Positions 1 through 7,134 of a stretch of 33,570 nt of DNA are shown here, piece by piece (within the stretch, counting starts at the first letter, position 1; each line of letters opens with the position of its first letter). The translations under genes and the position numbers were made by a program. Source of the DNA: Streptomyces novaecaesareae (GTDB lineage Bacteria > Actinomycetota > Actinomycetes > Streptomycetales > Streptomycetaceae); NCBI RefSeq assembly GCF_000716875.1, contig NZ_JNWQ01000073.1, forward strand, positions 1 through 33,570, given 5' to 3'. The notes under the pieces were generated by a model. That model saw nothing but the letters and a program-made list of their open reading frames with translations, made no database searches and was not told the origin of the DNA.

Positions 1-42
1 TTCTGCCTGTCTCGTGGGCTCGGAGATGTGTATAAGAGACAG
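1..42. other. Nextera i7 index plus transposase adapter (library artefact)
   Basis: Bases 9-42 match the Illumina Nextera read-2 adapter, ending in the 19-bp Tn5 mosaic end AGATGTGTATAAGAGACAG (24-42). Bases 1-8, TTCTGCCT, match what I remember as Nextera i7 index N703 in adapter orientation. The whole stretch is therefore synthetic and genomic sequence starts at 43. It marks a contig end that was not trimmed. Confidence 0.97.
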
Positions 43-737
43 GGGCAGCCCGGGGCGGAGCCGGTGCCCGGGACGGTGGCAGCGGGCGGCGGTCCTGGGC
101 GGGCGGGCGCGGTGGGCGCGGTGGGCTTCACGACGGGCACGTTCGGCGACTGGCCGGGCGCGGGCCGGTCGGCGGTCGGCGCCAGGGGGTGGGCGGCGGG
201 CGAGGGCCCGGCCGGAGCGGGTGCGCCCGCCTCGGTGCCGGTGAGCAGGGTGCCGGGCGGCGGGGCGTCCTGCCCGCCGGAGGCCTGGCCTTCGGCGGTC
301 TGACGGCCGGCCGGGGCCGGCGGGTTCGCCGAGCGGGCGGCGGGCGGGGTGGCCGCGACCGGCGCCGCGGAGGTGTGGGCCGAGGGGTGCGTGGACGGGT
401 GCGCCGAGGGGCGGGCGCCGGAGGGCCCGCCGGCGGAGGAGGTGGCGGCCGGGCTCTGCGCGGCGACCTCCTCGGCCTGGTCGGTGGCGCCCGGGGTGGG
501 CGGCGGGGTGGTGCCGACCCGGGCCACGCCGGCCCGACGGCCGATCCCCTGCTGCTCGTTGAGCAGGAGGGTGGTGGCGATGCTGATGCCGACGACGGTG
601 GACATCGCCATCGCGGCGCCGGAGAAGCGCAGGGTGGGGAGCCGGAGCCGGCCGCCGAACGGGCGTGGCCGACCGTGTCGGCCGTGCCGTGCGGGCTCGT
701 GCTGCACGTCCCGCGCGGTGTCCTCGCGCGCAGCCAA
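43..737 (-). CDS. Membrane-anchored Pro/Ala-rich protein, C-terminus missing
   Basis: I do not recognise the family. The reading frame is open from a TTG at 735-737 down to the adapter junction, with nearly all third positions G or C, so this frame, not the longer ATG-started shadow frames, is the coding one. A GGAGGG lies a suitable distance upstream of the TTG. The protein starts with about 30 basic and polar residues, then has one hydrophobic segment (about residues 46-66, around AMAMSTVVGISIATTLLL). A long extracytoplasmic stalk rich in Pro, Ala, Ser and Thr follows, with His-Pro-Ser repeats (HPSTHPSAH) and no recognisable fold. That is an N-in, single-pass protein with a disordered linker, as found in wall-associated enzymes whose catalytic domain comes last; any such domain would lie beyond the contig end. 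At least 231 residues are visible. Confidence 0.6.
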
Positions 738-978
738 CCGGACCCCTCCCTCCCCGAAGCCGCCGTCGCGTCGCCGTATTCTCCCACGCGCGGCCGCCGG
801 GCCCGGTTCCGGCCGTCGAGGGCCGGTCCGCCGCGGGCCCGTGCCGGGGAGGGGGAGAGCGTACCAGCGGGCGGTGGGGTCGCGGACGGATTCCATCCAT
901 TTCGTGGACATCCGTTCGACGTAAGGAAGTTGACGTTCCGTCTGACAAGCTCGGGGTGGCGGGCCGGCACGCCGGACA

Positions 979-1005
979 GGGGTTGTTGCAACCCCCTTGC
1001 AACCC
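979..1005 (+). promoter_or_regulatory. Repeated TTGCAACCC element upstream of the SsgA-like gene
   Basis: TTGCAACCC occurs at 986-994 and again at 997-1005, an 11-bp period (one helical turn). The first copy also forms a small inverted repeat, GGGGTTG (979-985) with CAACCCC (989-995). The element lies 64 bp before the start codon at 1069. Direct repeats at an 11-bp period are typical of sites read by dimers on one DNA face. The binding protein is unknown. Confidence 0.4.
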
Positions 1006-1068
1006 TTGCCCGGCCGGCCCGGGGTGGCGCAGGCTGAGTCCATCCCACGCCGTCCCGGAGAGACCGTC

Positions 1069-1569
1069 ATGCCGCCCGACCCGCTGTCCGCAGCCTCCAG
1101 TGCACCCCTCGCCGCCACCCCCACGGGCGGCGATGGGGACGGCTCCACCGCCGCTCCGGCGGCGGTGGAGGAGGTGCTGACACTGCGGATCTCCCTGGGC
1201 GAGGAGGTCGTCGGCGAGGTGCGCACCCGGTTCCGGTTCGAGGCCGCTCACCCGTACGAGGTGCTGCTGACCTTCCACCTGGGGCGTCCGGACGAGGCCG
1301 ACTGGGTGTTCTCGCGCGAGCTGCTGCGCGACGGCCTGTGCACGCTCAGCGGCCAGGGGGACGTCAAGCTGTGGCCGGCGTACTGCCCGTGCCACGGTTC
1401 GACGCTGCACCTGGCCCTCGAATCCCCGCACGGCAGCGCGCTGCTGGAGGCCCCCAAGCCCCGGGTGCAGGCCTGGCTGGACCGTACCTACGCGCTGGTC
1501 TCCGAGGAGCAGGAGCGCGACTGCGGCCCCACCGACGACGACCTGGCCGCACTGCTCGCGGACGGCTGA
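1069..1569 (+). CDS. SsgA-family sporulation/cell-division regulator
   Basis: 166 residues. After a low-complexity Ala/Gly/Thr N-terminus (about 1-35) comes the SsgA-like fold. Typical stretches are YEVLLTFHLG, the W-F-S-R-E-L-L motif (DADWVFSRELL-type), GDVKLWP, and near the end HGSALLEAPKPRVQAWLDRTY. SsgA-like proteins (SsgA to SsgG) occur only in morphologically complex actinomycetes, where they help position septa and FtsZ during sporulation. The CPCHG segment in the middle, with two Cys and a His, is unusual but has no further metal-site context. ATG 1069 is chosen because GGAGAGA lies just upstream (1057-1063). The gene stands alone, convergent with the GAF regulator. Which paralogue it is cannot be decided from the sequence alone. 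Confidence 0.88.
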   Translation: MPPDPLSAASSAPLAATPTGGDGDGSTAAPAAVEEVLTLRISLGEEVVGEVRTRFRFEAAHPYEVLLTFHLGRPDEADWVFSRELLRDGLCTLSGQGDVKLWPAYCPCHGSTLHLALESPHGSALLEAPKPRVQAWLDRTYALVSEEQERDCGPTDDDLAALLADG

Positions 1570-1633
1570 GGACCGGTCGGGGGCTGGTCGGGGCCGCTTG
1601 AGGGCTGATGGCCGTGGGTTGCCGACGGGGGTG

Positions 1634-3073
1634 TCAGCAGCCGAGCGGGGTGTCCCCGGGCAGGCGCGGCGCGGGGACGGGCGGCGCGCCGGGCAGCCGT
1701 GCCGTCCCCGCCGCCAGTGCGGCCCGCAGCCGCCGGACGGCCGGGGCCGAGGAGGCGGGCAGCAGGTCGTACGGGTCGTCCGGCCCGTCCACGATGACCA
1801 GTACCGAATCGGCGATCCGGTACGGCCGGTGGGCCAGCAGCCCGCCCAGGTAGCGGCGCAGCCGGGACAGTTCGGCGCGGACCGTCACCGTCCGGCCCGC
1901 GTCGCCGAACAGCGCCTCGGCGAGCTGGGCGGCGGTGCGGCCCTCGCGGCCGGTGGCGAGCAGGAGCAGCAGTTCGGCGTGGCGCGGACTGAGCGGGTGG
2001 GACCAGCTGCCGGCCGCGCCCCGGACGGACAGCTCGGGGCGGTCCGGGCGGCGCAGGTCGAGCCGGAGCCGGGCGCCCTCGGCCTGTTCGGCGGTCACGG
2101 TGCCGGAGCCGTCCTCCCCGGGCGGGCGCACCGGGCGCACCAGCCAGCCGTCGGCGAGCGGTTCCAGCACGCACTCGCCGAGGCCGGGCACCCAGTGCAC
2201 GGCGGCCGGGGCCCAGCCCTCGCTGGGCACCCGCAGCCGGTTGGGCGGCGGCAGGCCGGCCGCGGCGGCGGTCCAGCCCGCCGAGTCCACCACCAGGGCC
2301 GGGCCGCCGACCCGGGCGAGCATCGGGGCGGCCAGGGTGCGCAGCTGGTGCAGCGTCTCCAGCCGGTGGGCGCGCAGCTCGGTCTCGGCGAGCCGGGCGG
2401 CGGTGGCGGTGAGCTGGAGCAGGTACGGGCGGATGCTGTGCGCCGGGCCGCTCAGGTTGACGGCGCCGACCAGCTGCCCGGTGCCGGGGTCGTGCACGGG
2501 CGCGGCCACGCAGGTCCACGAGTGGTGGCTGCGCAGGTAGTGCTCGGCGGAGTGGACGTGCATCGGGCGCTGGGTGCGCAGGGCGACGGCGATGCCGTTG
2601 GTGCCGACGCTCTCCTCGGTCCATTGGGCGCCGGTGATGAAGCCGATCCGGTCGGCGCTGCGGCGCAGGCCCCGTTCGCCCTCCTGCCAGAGCACGTGGC
2701 CCTCGGCGTCGGCGATGGCGAGGATCAGCGGGAGGGCGTCGGTCGGTTCCAGCAGGGTCTCGCGCAGCACCGGCATGACCGTGTCGAGTCCGCTGGTGCG
2801 GCGGCGCTGCTCGATCTCGCCCGGGCCCAGCAGTGCGGTGGCGGCGCCGGCGTCGGGGTCCAGGCCGAGGCGGCGCAGCCGGGCCCAGGAGTCGCCGATC
2901 TCGGGACGGGGTTCGAGCAGGCCGGGGGCGCCGGCCTCGGCGGGGGACGCGGGCCCGGCGAGCTCCCGGGCGGCGGCGTCGGCGAGGGTGCGCTCGTGGA
3001 CCTTGGCCAGTTCCGTCGCGGTCGGCGGGGTGCGGCGCTCTGGTCGTCGGGACTGCCGTCCGGTCTGCCGCAC
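1634..3073 (-). CDS. GAF-domain transcriptional regulator with C-terminal winged helix
   Basis: 479 residues from GTG 3071-3073, which has GAGGAG about 8 nt upstream; an ATG at 3181 is in frame but lacks a ribosome site. The first half resembles the AcoR-type sensory region. It has a helical N-terminus with the RPEIGDSWARLRRLGLDPD signature, then a GAF domain (about 95-250) with the conserved stretch ending in EESVGTNGIAVAL and the YLRSHHSWTCVAAPVHDP motif. AcoR-like proteins normally continue with a sigma-54 AAA+ domain. Here it is replaced by a linker and a C-terminal winged-helix region (LSPRHAELLLLLATG to SRLRRYLGG), as expected in actinobacteria, which lack sigma-54. Relatives often control alcohol or aldehyde metabolism, but no such genes are adjacent, so the target is unknown. 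Confidence 0.8.
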   Translation of the reverse strand: MRQTGRQSRRPERRTPPTATELAKVHERTLADAAARELAGPASPAEAGAPGLLEPRPEIGDSWARLRRLGLDPDAGAATALLGPGEIEQRRRTSGLDTVMPVLRETLLEPTDALPLILAIADAEGHVLWQEGERGLRRSADRIGFITGAQWTEESVGTNGIAVALRTQRPMHVHSAEHYLRSHHSWTCVAAPVHDPGTGQLVGAVNLSGPAHSIRPYLLQLTATAARLAETELRAHRLETLHQLRTLAAPMLARVGGPALVVDSAGWTAAAAGLPPPNRLRVPSEGWAPAAVHWVPGLGECVLEPLADGWLVRPVRPPGEDGSGTVTAEQAEGARLRLDLRRPDRPELSVRGAAGSWSHPLSPRHAELLLLLATGREGRTAAQLAEALFGDAGRTVTVRAELSRLRRYLGGLLAHRPYRIADSVLVIVDGPDDPYDLLPASSAPAVRRLRAALAAGTARLPGAPPVPAPRLPGDTPLGC

Positions 3074-3181
3074 TCGGTCTGCTCCTCGCCGCCGTTCGAG
3101 GTCGTCGCGTCGGGGTCGACGCGCTGACGAAAGAGTACGGGTGCGGTGGGCCCGTGGGGATGGGGTCTGCCAAGTCGGCAT

Positions 3182-3206
3182 ACCGGACGGTACGTACGGT
3201 CCGGGT
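3182..3206. promoter_or_regulatory. Inverted repeat centred on TACGTA
   Basis: ACCGGAC (3182-3188) faces GTCCGGGT (3199-3206) around a perfect TACGTA (3191-3196). It lies 109 bp upstream of the GAF regulator start and just below the M56 stop, so it could be the operator or promoter site of the regulator gene. It is AT-poor but clearly dyadic. No binding protein is known. Confidence 0.4.
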
Positions 3207-3208
3207 CC

Positions 3209-3231
3209 TGACCGGGACCGAGCCCGGGTCA
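3209..3231 (-). terminator. Hairpin overlapping the M56 stop codon
   Basis: TGACCGGG (3209-3216) pairs with CCCGGGTCA (3223-3231) with a one-base bulge and a six-base loop. The stop codon of the minus-strand peptidase gene (3229-3231) is inside the stem. There is no T tract, as is common for terminators in this group. Confidence 0.45.
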
Positions 3232-4332
3232 GTGCTGCTCGCCCGCGCCCTGCTGGGCCGCCTCGACGGTGTGGTGCAGGTCGGCGGTGGCCTCCAGGGC
3301 GGCGCCGGTGCTCAGCGCCAGGCAGACGGCGAGGGCCAGTGCGACGGCCCGCAGCCTGGTGCCGGGGGCGGCGGCCGGGCGGGGCTGGAGCAGTGCGGCG
3401 ACTCGGCGCGGCACCGGGCCGGAGTGGGCGGCCGGGGCCAGCCGGGGCCGGGCCGGCCAGGGGGAGCGGCTCGCGGCGAGGGCGGCGCGGCCGACCGCGC
3501 GGGCGGTCACGGTGCGGTCGCCGACCCGGGCCGCCGCGACCTCGTCGGCCCAGCGCTCCAGGTGGTAGCCGAGAGGCGTGCGGAGCGGGCGCAGCGCCGG
3601 GTGGACGGCGGCGGCGTGCTCGGCGAGGGCGAGGAAGACGTGGTGGCGGGCGGCCAGGTGGGCCCGCTCGTGGGCCAGCAGGGCGGAGCGCTCGGGCCCG
3701 CTGAGGGCGCGCAGCATGCCGGAGGTGACCACGATCCGGCCGGGCTCGCCCGCTCGGCCGGGGCGGCGCAGCCGCCCGGGCAGGGCGAAGGCGTCGGCGC
3801 GCTTGTCGTCCAGGACGGTGAGCGGGGGCTCGGCGGGCCGCAGCAGGGCGGTGAGCGGGGAGTCGGCGGGCCGCAGCAGCGCGGCGAGCCGGTGCAGGGC
3901 GGTGGACCGGTGCGGGGGGCGCGCCCGGCGCACGGAGGCGCTCCCGGGGCGCACGTCCGGATGCCGGTCACAGCTTCTCAGCGCGGCCCGGGCCGCCCGC
4001 AGCTCCAGCCGCCGCCGGCGGGCGGTGCGCACCGCGAGCGCGGTGAGGGCGGCGAGCGCCAGGGCGGCCGCGGCGGCGGCGAGCGGGGCGTCCGGCGCGG
4101 CCGAGGTGAGCCAGGGCAGCGAGAGGTGGCCGAGGGCGGCGACCGGCGGCAGCTGGAGCAGCCCGGCGGCGGCGAGCAGGCCCAGCGAGCAGAGCGTGCC
4201 GCCGGCCAGGACGGCGGTGGTGCCGGCCAGCGTCCAGGCCGCGGCCCGGGGCGGCAGTGCCTCGGCGAGGCGGCGGGCCAGCGGGGCGGCCAGGAAGGGC
4301 AGCAGCAGCGGGGCCCAGACGGCGATCATCAT
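3229..4332 (-). CDS. M56-family membrane metallopeptidase (BlaR1/MecR1-like, no sensor domain)
   Basis: 367 residues. It starts with hydrophobic segments (about 2-18, 32-60 and 83-103) and has a cytoplasmic zinc-protease region with H221-E-R-A-H225 (HERAHLAARHH). The downstream ERWADEVAAARVGD supplies the usual acidic ligand, and one last membrane segment lies near 345. In BlaR1/MecR1 the protease is switched on by a C-terminal extracellular penicillin-binding domain and then cleaves BlaI. That domain is absent here: only about 20 residues follow the last helix, so the signal must be sensed otherwise. The BlaI-like gene is directly upstream and overlaps the start (ATGA at 4329-4332). Residues 151-172 are an 11-residue tandem duplication (ALLRPADSPLT, then ALLRPAEPPLT). 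Confidence 0.88.
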   Translation of the reverse strand: MMIAVWAPLLLPFLAAPLARRLAEALPPRAAAWTLAGTTAVLAGGTLCSLGLLAAAGLLQLPPVAALGHLSLPWLTSAAPDAPLAAAAAALALAALTALAVRTARRRRLELRAARAALRSCDRHPDVRPGSASVRRARPPHRSTALHRLAALLRPADSPLTALLRPAEPPLTVLDDKRADAFALPGRLRRPGRAGEPGRIVVTSGMLRALSGPERSALLAHERAHLAARHHVFLALAEHAAAVHPALRPLRTPLGYHLERWADEVAAARVGDRTVTARAVGRAALAASRSPWPARPRLAPAAHSGPVPRRVAALLQPRPAAAPGTRLRAVALALAVCLALSTGAALEATADLHHTVEAAQQGAGEQH

Positions 4333-4778
4333 CGGTCGGCCGCCTCCGGTGCGCCCGCCCCCGGGTGGTCGCGGCCCGGGGCGTCGGGTGTGCCGTTGTC
4401 GAGGCCGGTCGCGCCGTCGCCGAGCAGGTCGCGCAGCAGCTGCTCGTCCTCGGCGGAGAGGTCGGAGACGAAGCGTGCCAGCACGGTGGAGCGGTCGGCC
4501 TCGCGGCCCAGCTCGGTGTGCATCCGGCGGGCCGCCAGCCCGGCGGTGTCCTGGACGGTCGGGGTGTAGGCGTAGGCGCGGCCGGCCCGGGTGCGTTCGA
4601 CCGTCCCCTTGTCGTGCAGCCGGGCCAGGATCGTCGCGATCGTGGTGCGGGCGAGGTCCCCGCCGAGTGCCGCCTGGACGTCCTGCGGCGTCATCGGCTG
4701 CCGGGCCGACCAGAGGGCGGCCAGCACCTCGGCCTCCAGCTCCCCGGCGGGCCGGCGGGCGGACGGTACGTCGGGCAT
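4329..4778 (-). CDS. BlaI/MecI/CopY-family transcriptional repressor
   Basis: 149 residues. A winged-helix domain occupies about residues 10-85: LEAEVLAALW, then MTPQDVQAAL, the recognition-helix stretch ARTTIATILARLHDKG, and the wing around RAGRAYAYTP. A C-terminal dimerisation part (about 95-130) has the typical VLARFVSDLSAEDEQLLRDLL. The last 25 residues are a Gly/Pro/Ala tail. BlaI-type proteins bind TACA/TGTA dyads as dimers and are inactivated by their M56 partner, here the overlapping downstream gene. ATG 4776-4778 is preceded by a purine-rich GGAGGAAAC-type site. The double dyad at 4801-4837 immediately upstream suggests autoregulation and control of the divergent DedA/PAP2 operon. 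Confidence 0.92.
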   Translation of the reverse strand: MPDVPSARRPAGELEAEVLAALWSARQPMTPQDVQAALGGDLARTTIATILARLHDKGTVERTRAGRAYAYTPTVQDTAGLAARRMHTELGREADRSTVLARFVSDLSAEDEQLLRDLLGDGATGLDNGTPDAPGRDHPGAGAPEAADR

Positions 4779-4800
4779 GGCGGCGTTTCCTCCAAGTTTC

Positions 4801-4837
4801 GTCTACAGTCACGTAGACCGTCTACGTCACTGTAGAC
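4801..4837. promoter_or_regulatory. Tandem BlaI-type operators
   Basis: Two 18-bp dyads, GTCTACAGTCACGTAGAC (4801-4818) and GTCTACGTCACTGTAGAC (4820-4837), are separated by one base. Each has perfect 6-bp GTCTAC/GTAGAC arms, and the pair forms a larger near-perfect palindrome. The TAC(A)...(T)GTA cores fit BlaI/MecI operators. They lie 22 bp upstream of the BlaI-like start and 111 bp upstream of the divergent DedA start, placed to control both directions. Confidence 0.88.
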
Positions 4838-4948
4838 GGTCAGGGCGGGTTCGGCCGAGAACCGCCGGCCGGGCGACTCCGCGGAGCACCCCGGTCCGGG
4901 CGGGTCGCGCCCGGAACCGCCCCCCAACGTACGGGAGGTCCGCCAGCC

Positions 4949-5617
4949 TTGCTCCAGTTCCCCAGCGCTCCGGCCGTTCACCTCGCGGTGAACCCGCTGG
5001 ACGCGTCCTCACTGCTCGCCGCCTTCGGTGCGCTCGGCATCGCCGTGGTGCTGTTCGCCGAGACCGGCCTGTTGGTGGGCTTCTTCCTGCCCGGCGACTC
5101 GCTGCTGTTCACCGCCGGACTGCTCTGCGTGCCCGGCGCCACCAAGGGCCCGCAGCTGGAGCTGTGGCAGGTGCTGCCCGCCGCCCTGGTCGGGGCGCTG
5201 GCCGGCGCCCAGGTCGGCTACCTGATCGGCCGGCGCGGCGGGCGGGCGCTGCTGCGCCGCTCGAAGCGCAGGAGCCTGCTGGACGGCGTCGCCCGGGCCG
5301 AGGAGCTGCTGGCCAAGTACGGCCACGGCAAGGCGATCGTGCTCGCCCGGTTCATTCCGGTGGTCCGAACGGTGCTGAATCCGCTCTGCGGCGTACTGGA
5401 GGTGCCGGTCCGCTCGTTCACCGTCTGGCAGGTCGCCGGCGGCGTGGTCTGGACGGTCGGCGTGGTGCTCGCCGGGTACGGGCTCGGTTCGTCGATTCCC
5501 GGCATCGACCAATATCTGCTGCCGATCATCGGTCTGGTAGTAGTTGTCTCCGTGCTCCCCATTGTTCTCGAACTGTTCCGTGCCCGTAAGGCGCGCCGTC
5601 ACGGAGGTGACATGTGA
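4949..5617 (+). CDS. DedA-family membrane protein
   Basis: 222 residues, polytopic. Family marks are the N-terminal re-entrant motif E-T-G-L-L-V-G-F-F-L-P-G-D-S-L-L-F (about 38-54), the basic GRRGGRALLRRSKRR stretch, and the second re-entrant motif ARFIPVVRT (about 133-141) with its essential Arg residues. The C-terminal tail is basic. DedA proteins are membrane-lipid transporters; members such as UptA return undecaprenyl phosphate to the cytoplasmic face. The TTG start at 4949 is supported by GGGAGG at 4933-4938. The gene overlaps the PAP2 gene downstream (stop and start share ATGTGA), so the two are co-translated. The BlaI-type double operator lies upstream. Confidence 0.9.
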   Translation: MLQFPSAPAVHLAVNPLDASSLLAAFGALGIAVVLFAETGLLVGFFLPGDSLLFTAGLLCVPGATKGPQLELWQVLPAALVGALAGAQVGYLIGRRGGRALLRRSKRRSLLDGVARAEELLAKYGHGKAIVLARFIPVVRTVLNPLCGVLEVPVRSFTVWQVAGGVVWTVGVVLAGYGLGSSIPGIDQYLLPIIGLVVVVSVLPIVLELFRARKARRHGGDM

Positions 5618-6285
5618 CGTCCTCCCGGATCCTCGCCGTCTACGACGGCAGCGGCATCGACGGCGGCCTCTACACCCAGGTCAACAAGTGGGCCCAGGCG
5701 GCCCCGCACTGGCTGGACGAAGTGATCAAGGTCTGGTCGGCGCTCGGCCTCGGCCTGTTCGCGGTCTTCATGCTCTGGGCGTGGTGGCGCGCACGCAGTG
5801 CGGACTCGGCGGTGATGGCCAAGGTGCTGGCCTCGCCGGTGATCGTGGTCATCGCGTACGCCGCCAACTCGGTGCTCAAGGGCATCGTCGAGGAGCTCCG
5901 GCCCTGTGCGCAGATCCCCGGCAGCGTCTCGCTGGAGACCTGCCCGGGCACCGGGGACTGGTCCTTCCCGAGCAACCACTCGGTGATCGCCTTCGCCGCC
6001 GCGGCCTCGCTCTGGTTCGTCAACCGGCGCCTCGGCTGGATCGCCGGGCTGTTCGCGGTACTGATGGCCGCCTCCCGGGTCTGGGTCGGCGTGCACTACC
6101 CGCACGACGTGGCGGTGGGCGCGCTGGTCGGCCTGCTGGTCGCGGTGGTGCTGGCGCCGCTCGCCGGGCGCTGCGGACCGCTGGTGGACCGGATGCGGTC
6201 CGGCGCGCTGCGGCCGCTGCTCGGGCCGGGGGAGCTGCCCGTGGTCGCGCGCGGGTACTCCCCGTACGGGGCCGAGCGGCACTGA
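5614..6285 (+). CDS. PAP2-family phosphatase, probable lipid pyrophosphate phosphatase
   Basis: 223 residues, about five or six membrane helices. The three catalytic motifs are present: K89-x6-RP97 (KGIVEELRP), P119-S-N-H122, and S154-R155-x5-H161-x3-D165 (SRVWVGVHYPHD). H122 is the acid and H161 the nucleophile by family analogy. This topology is that of BcrC/UppP2-like undecaprenyl-pyrophosphate phosphatases and phosphatidylglycerophosphate phosphatases; the substrate cannot be fixed from the motifs. GTG 5614 overlaps the DedA stop. Coupling with DedA and the BlaI-type operator fits a role in recycling the wall lipid carrier (inference). A Cys pair (C98, C110) on the outer loop could form a disulfide. 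Confidence 0.9.
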   Translation: MTSSRILAVYDGSGIDGGLYTQVNKWAQAAPHWLDEVIKVWSALGLGLFAVFMLWAWWRARSADSAVMAKVLASPVIVVIAYAANSVLKGIVEELRPCAQIPGSVSLETCPGTGDWSFPSNHSVIAFAAAASLWFVNRRLGWIAGLFAVLMAASRVWVGVHYPHDVAVGALVGLLVAVVLAPLAGRCGPLVDRMRSGALRPLLGPGELPVVARGYSPYGAERH

Positions 6286-6328
6286 ACCCCGACCCGCTCG
6301 ACCCCTGTCGCGGCTGCCGTCACGGCTC

Positions 6329-6356
6329 TTGTTGCGACTCGGGTGGCGGGTAGAGC
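6329..6356 (+). promoter_or_regulatory. Candidate promoter of the PPOX gene
   Basis: TTGTTG (6329-6334), a 16-bp spacer and TAGAGC (6351-6356) make a passable housekeeping-type promoter. The leader after it would contain the hairpin GAGCCGGGCG (6361-6370) with CGCCCGGCTC (6393-6402), which could also act on the transcript of the upstream PAP2 gene. Confidence 0.4.
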
Positions 6357-6455
6357 ATGTGAGCCGGGCGTGGGGCCTCCTCCGGGGGCGCCCGCCCGGC
6401 TCAGTCGTGCCCGGGGCGCGAGGGCGCCGGGGCGTGCCAGCGGAGGGAGTGTCGT

Positions 6456-6971
6456 ATGCCGTACAGACTCGACATCACGCAGGGGGACTGGCCGGGCGAC
6501 CTGCTGCACAAGGGCGTGGAGGGCCTGCTGGCGGAGGCCATGGTGCTCACCCTCGCCACGGCCGGCCACGAGCACGGGCCGCACGCGAACCTGGCCTTCT
6601 TCGCGTACGACGACGACCTCGTCCTGTACTTCGTCAGCGAGCGCTCCACCCGGCACAGCCACCACCTGGCCGAGGAGGCCCGGGCCGCAGCCACCGTCTT
6701 CCTGCCGCCGCCGGTCTTCGGCGAGCAGCTGCGCGGGCTGCAGCTGACCGGGAGTGCGGGCGAGGCCTGGGGGCGGCAGGCGGAGGCGGCGCTGGCCGCG
6801 TACCAGGGGCGGTACCCGGCCTTCGCGCAGGACGAGGAGGTCCGGCGGCAGTTCCTCACCGGGGGCGGGGCGGCGGCGCTGTACCGGTTCCAGGTGGAGG
6901 AGCTGACGGCCGTGGACGAGCCGAACTTCGGGCGGCGCAACTACCTGCGGGCGCGGGTGGCGCGGTCGTAG
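6456..6971 (+). CDS. Pyridoxamine 5'-phosphate oxidase-fold (PPOX) flavoprotein
   Basis: 171 residues. The split-barrel fold is visible in AMVLTLATAG, GPHANLAFFAYDDDLVLYFVSE, and STRHSHHLAEEARAAATVFLP, the typical start of PPOX/F420-dependent reductase-like proteins, in which the S-x-R-H stretch contacts the cofactor phosphate. The C-terminal half (ALYRFQVEELTAVDE, then FGRRNYLRAR) completes the barrel. Such proteins bind FMN, F420 or haem; this one cannot be assigned to a reaction. ATG 6456 follows GGAGGGAG. It is a single-gene unit between the PAP2 gene and the phosphonate block. Confidence 0.82.
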   Translation: MPYRLDITQGDWPGDLLHKGVEGLLAEAMVLTLATAGHEHGPHANLAFFAYDDDLVLYFVSERSTRHSHHLAEEARAAATVFLPPPVFGEQLRGLQLTGSAGEAWGRQAEAALAAYQGRYPAFAQDEEVRRQFLTGGGAAALYRFQVEELTAVDEPNFGRRNYLRARVARS

Positions 6972-7049
6972 CCGGCCCGGGTGGCGGCCGGGCGGTGGGC
7001 GTCGGTGGCGAGCCGGCGGGCGTCGGTGGCGGCCTCGACCTACCGGCGG

Positions 7050-7065
7050 GTTGGCTATACAACTT
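7050..7065. promoter_or_regulatory. Phosphonate-regulon operator, copy 1
   Basis: GTTGGCTATACAACTT has GTTG/CAAC arms and matches the reverse strand of the 18-bp palindrome at 18898-18915 in 14 of 16 positions. The middle also reads TATACA, a good -10 hexamer, so a bound repressor would cover the promoter of the FAD oxidoreductase gene, 70 bp downstream. The divergent GntR-type protein at 19114 is the probable reader (inference). Confidence 0.68.
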
Positions 7066-7134
7066 TTCGGGTGGTTCATCTACGGGACGACGTTCCGACG
7101 CCCCCGGGACACCTGGGCGCACCAGCCTGGTCGC

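Noticed and set aside
128..1048. Long minus-strand open frame of about 300 codons and overlapping plus-strand frames in the first 1 kb
   Set aside because: Their third positions are not G/C-biased and the products are Arg/Pro-rich; the frame from TTG 737 has the proper codon pattern. Frames starting at 14 and 28 begin in the adapter.
1488..3173. 561-codon minus-strand frame overlapping the GAF regulator
   Set aside because: Arg/Pro-rich shadow frame; the GAF-domain frame has clear domains and codon bias.
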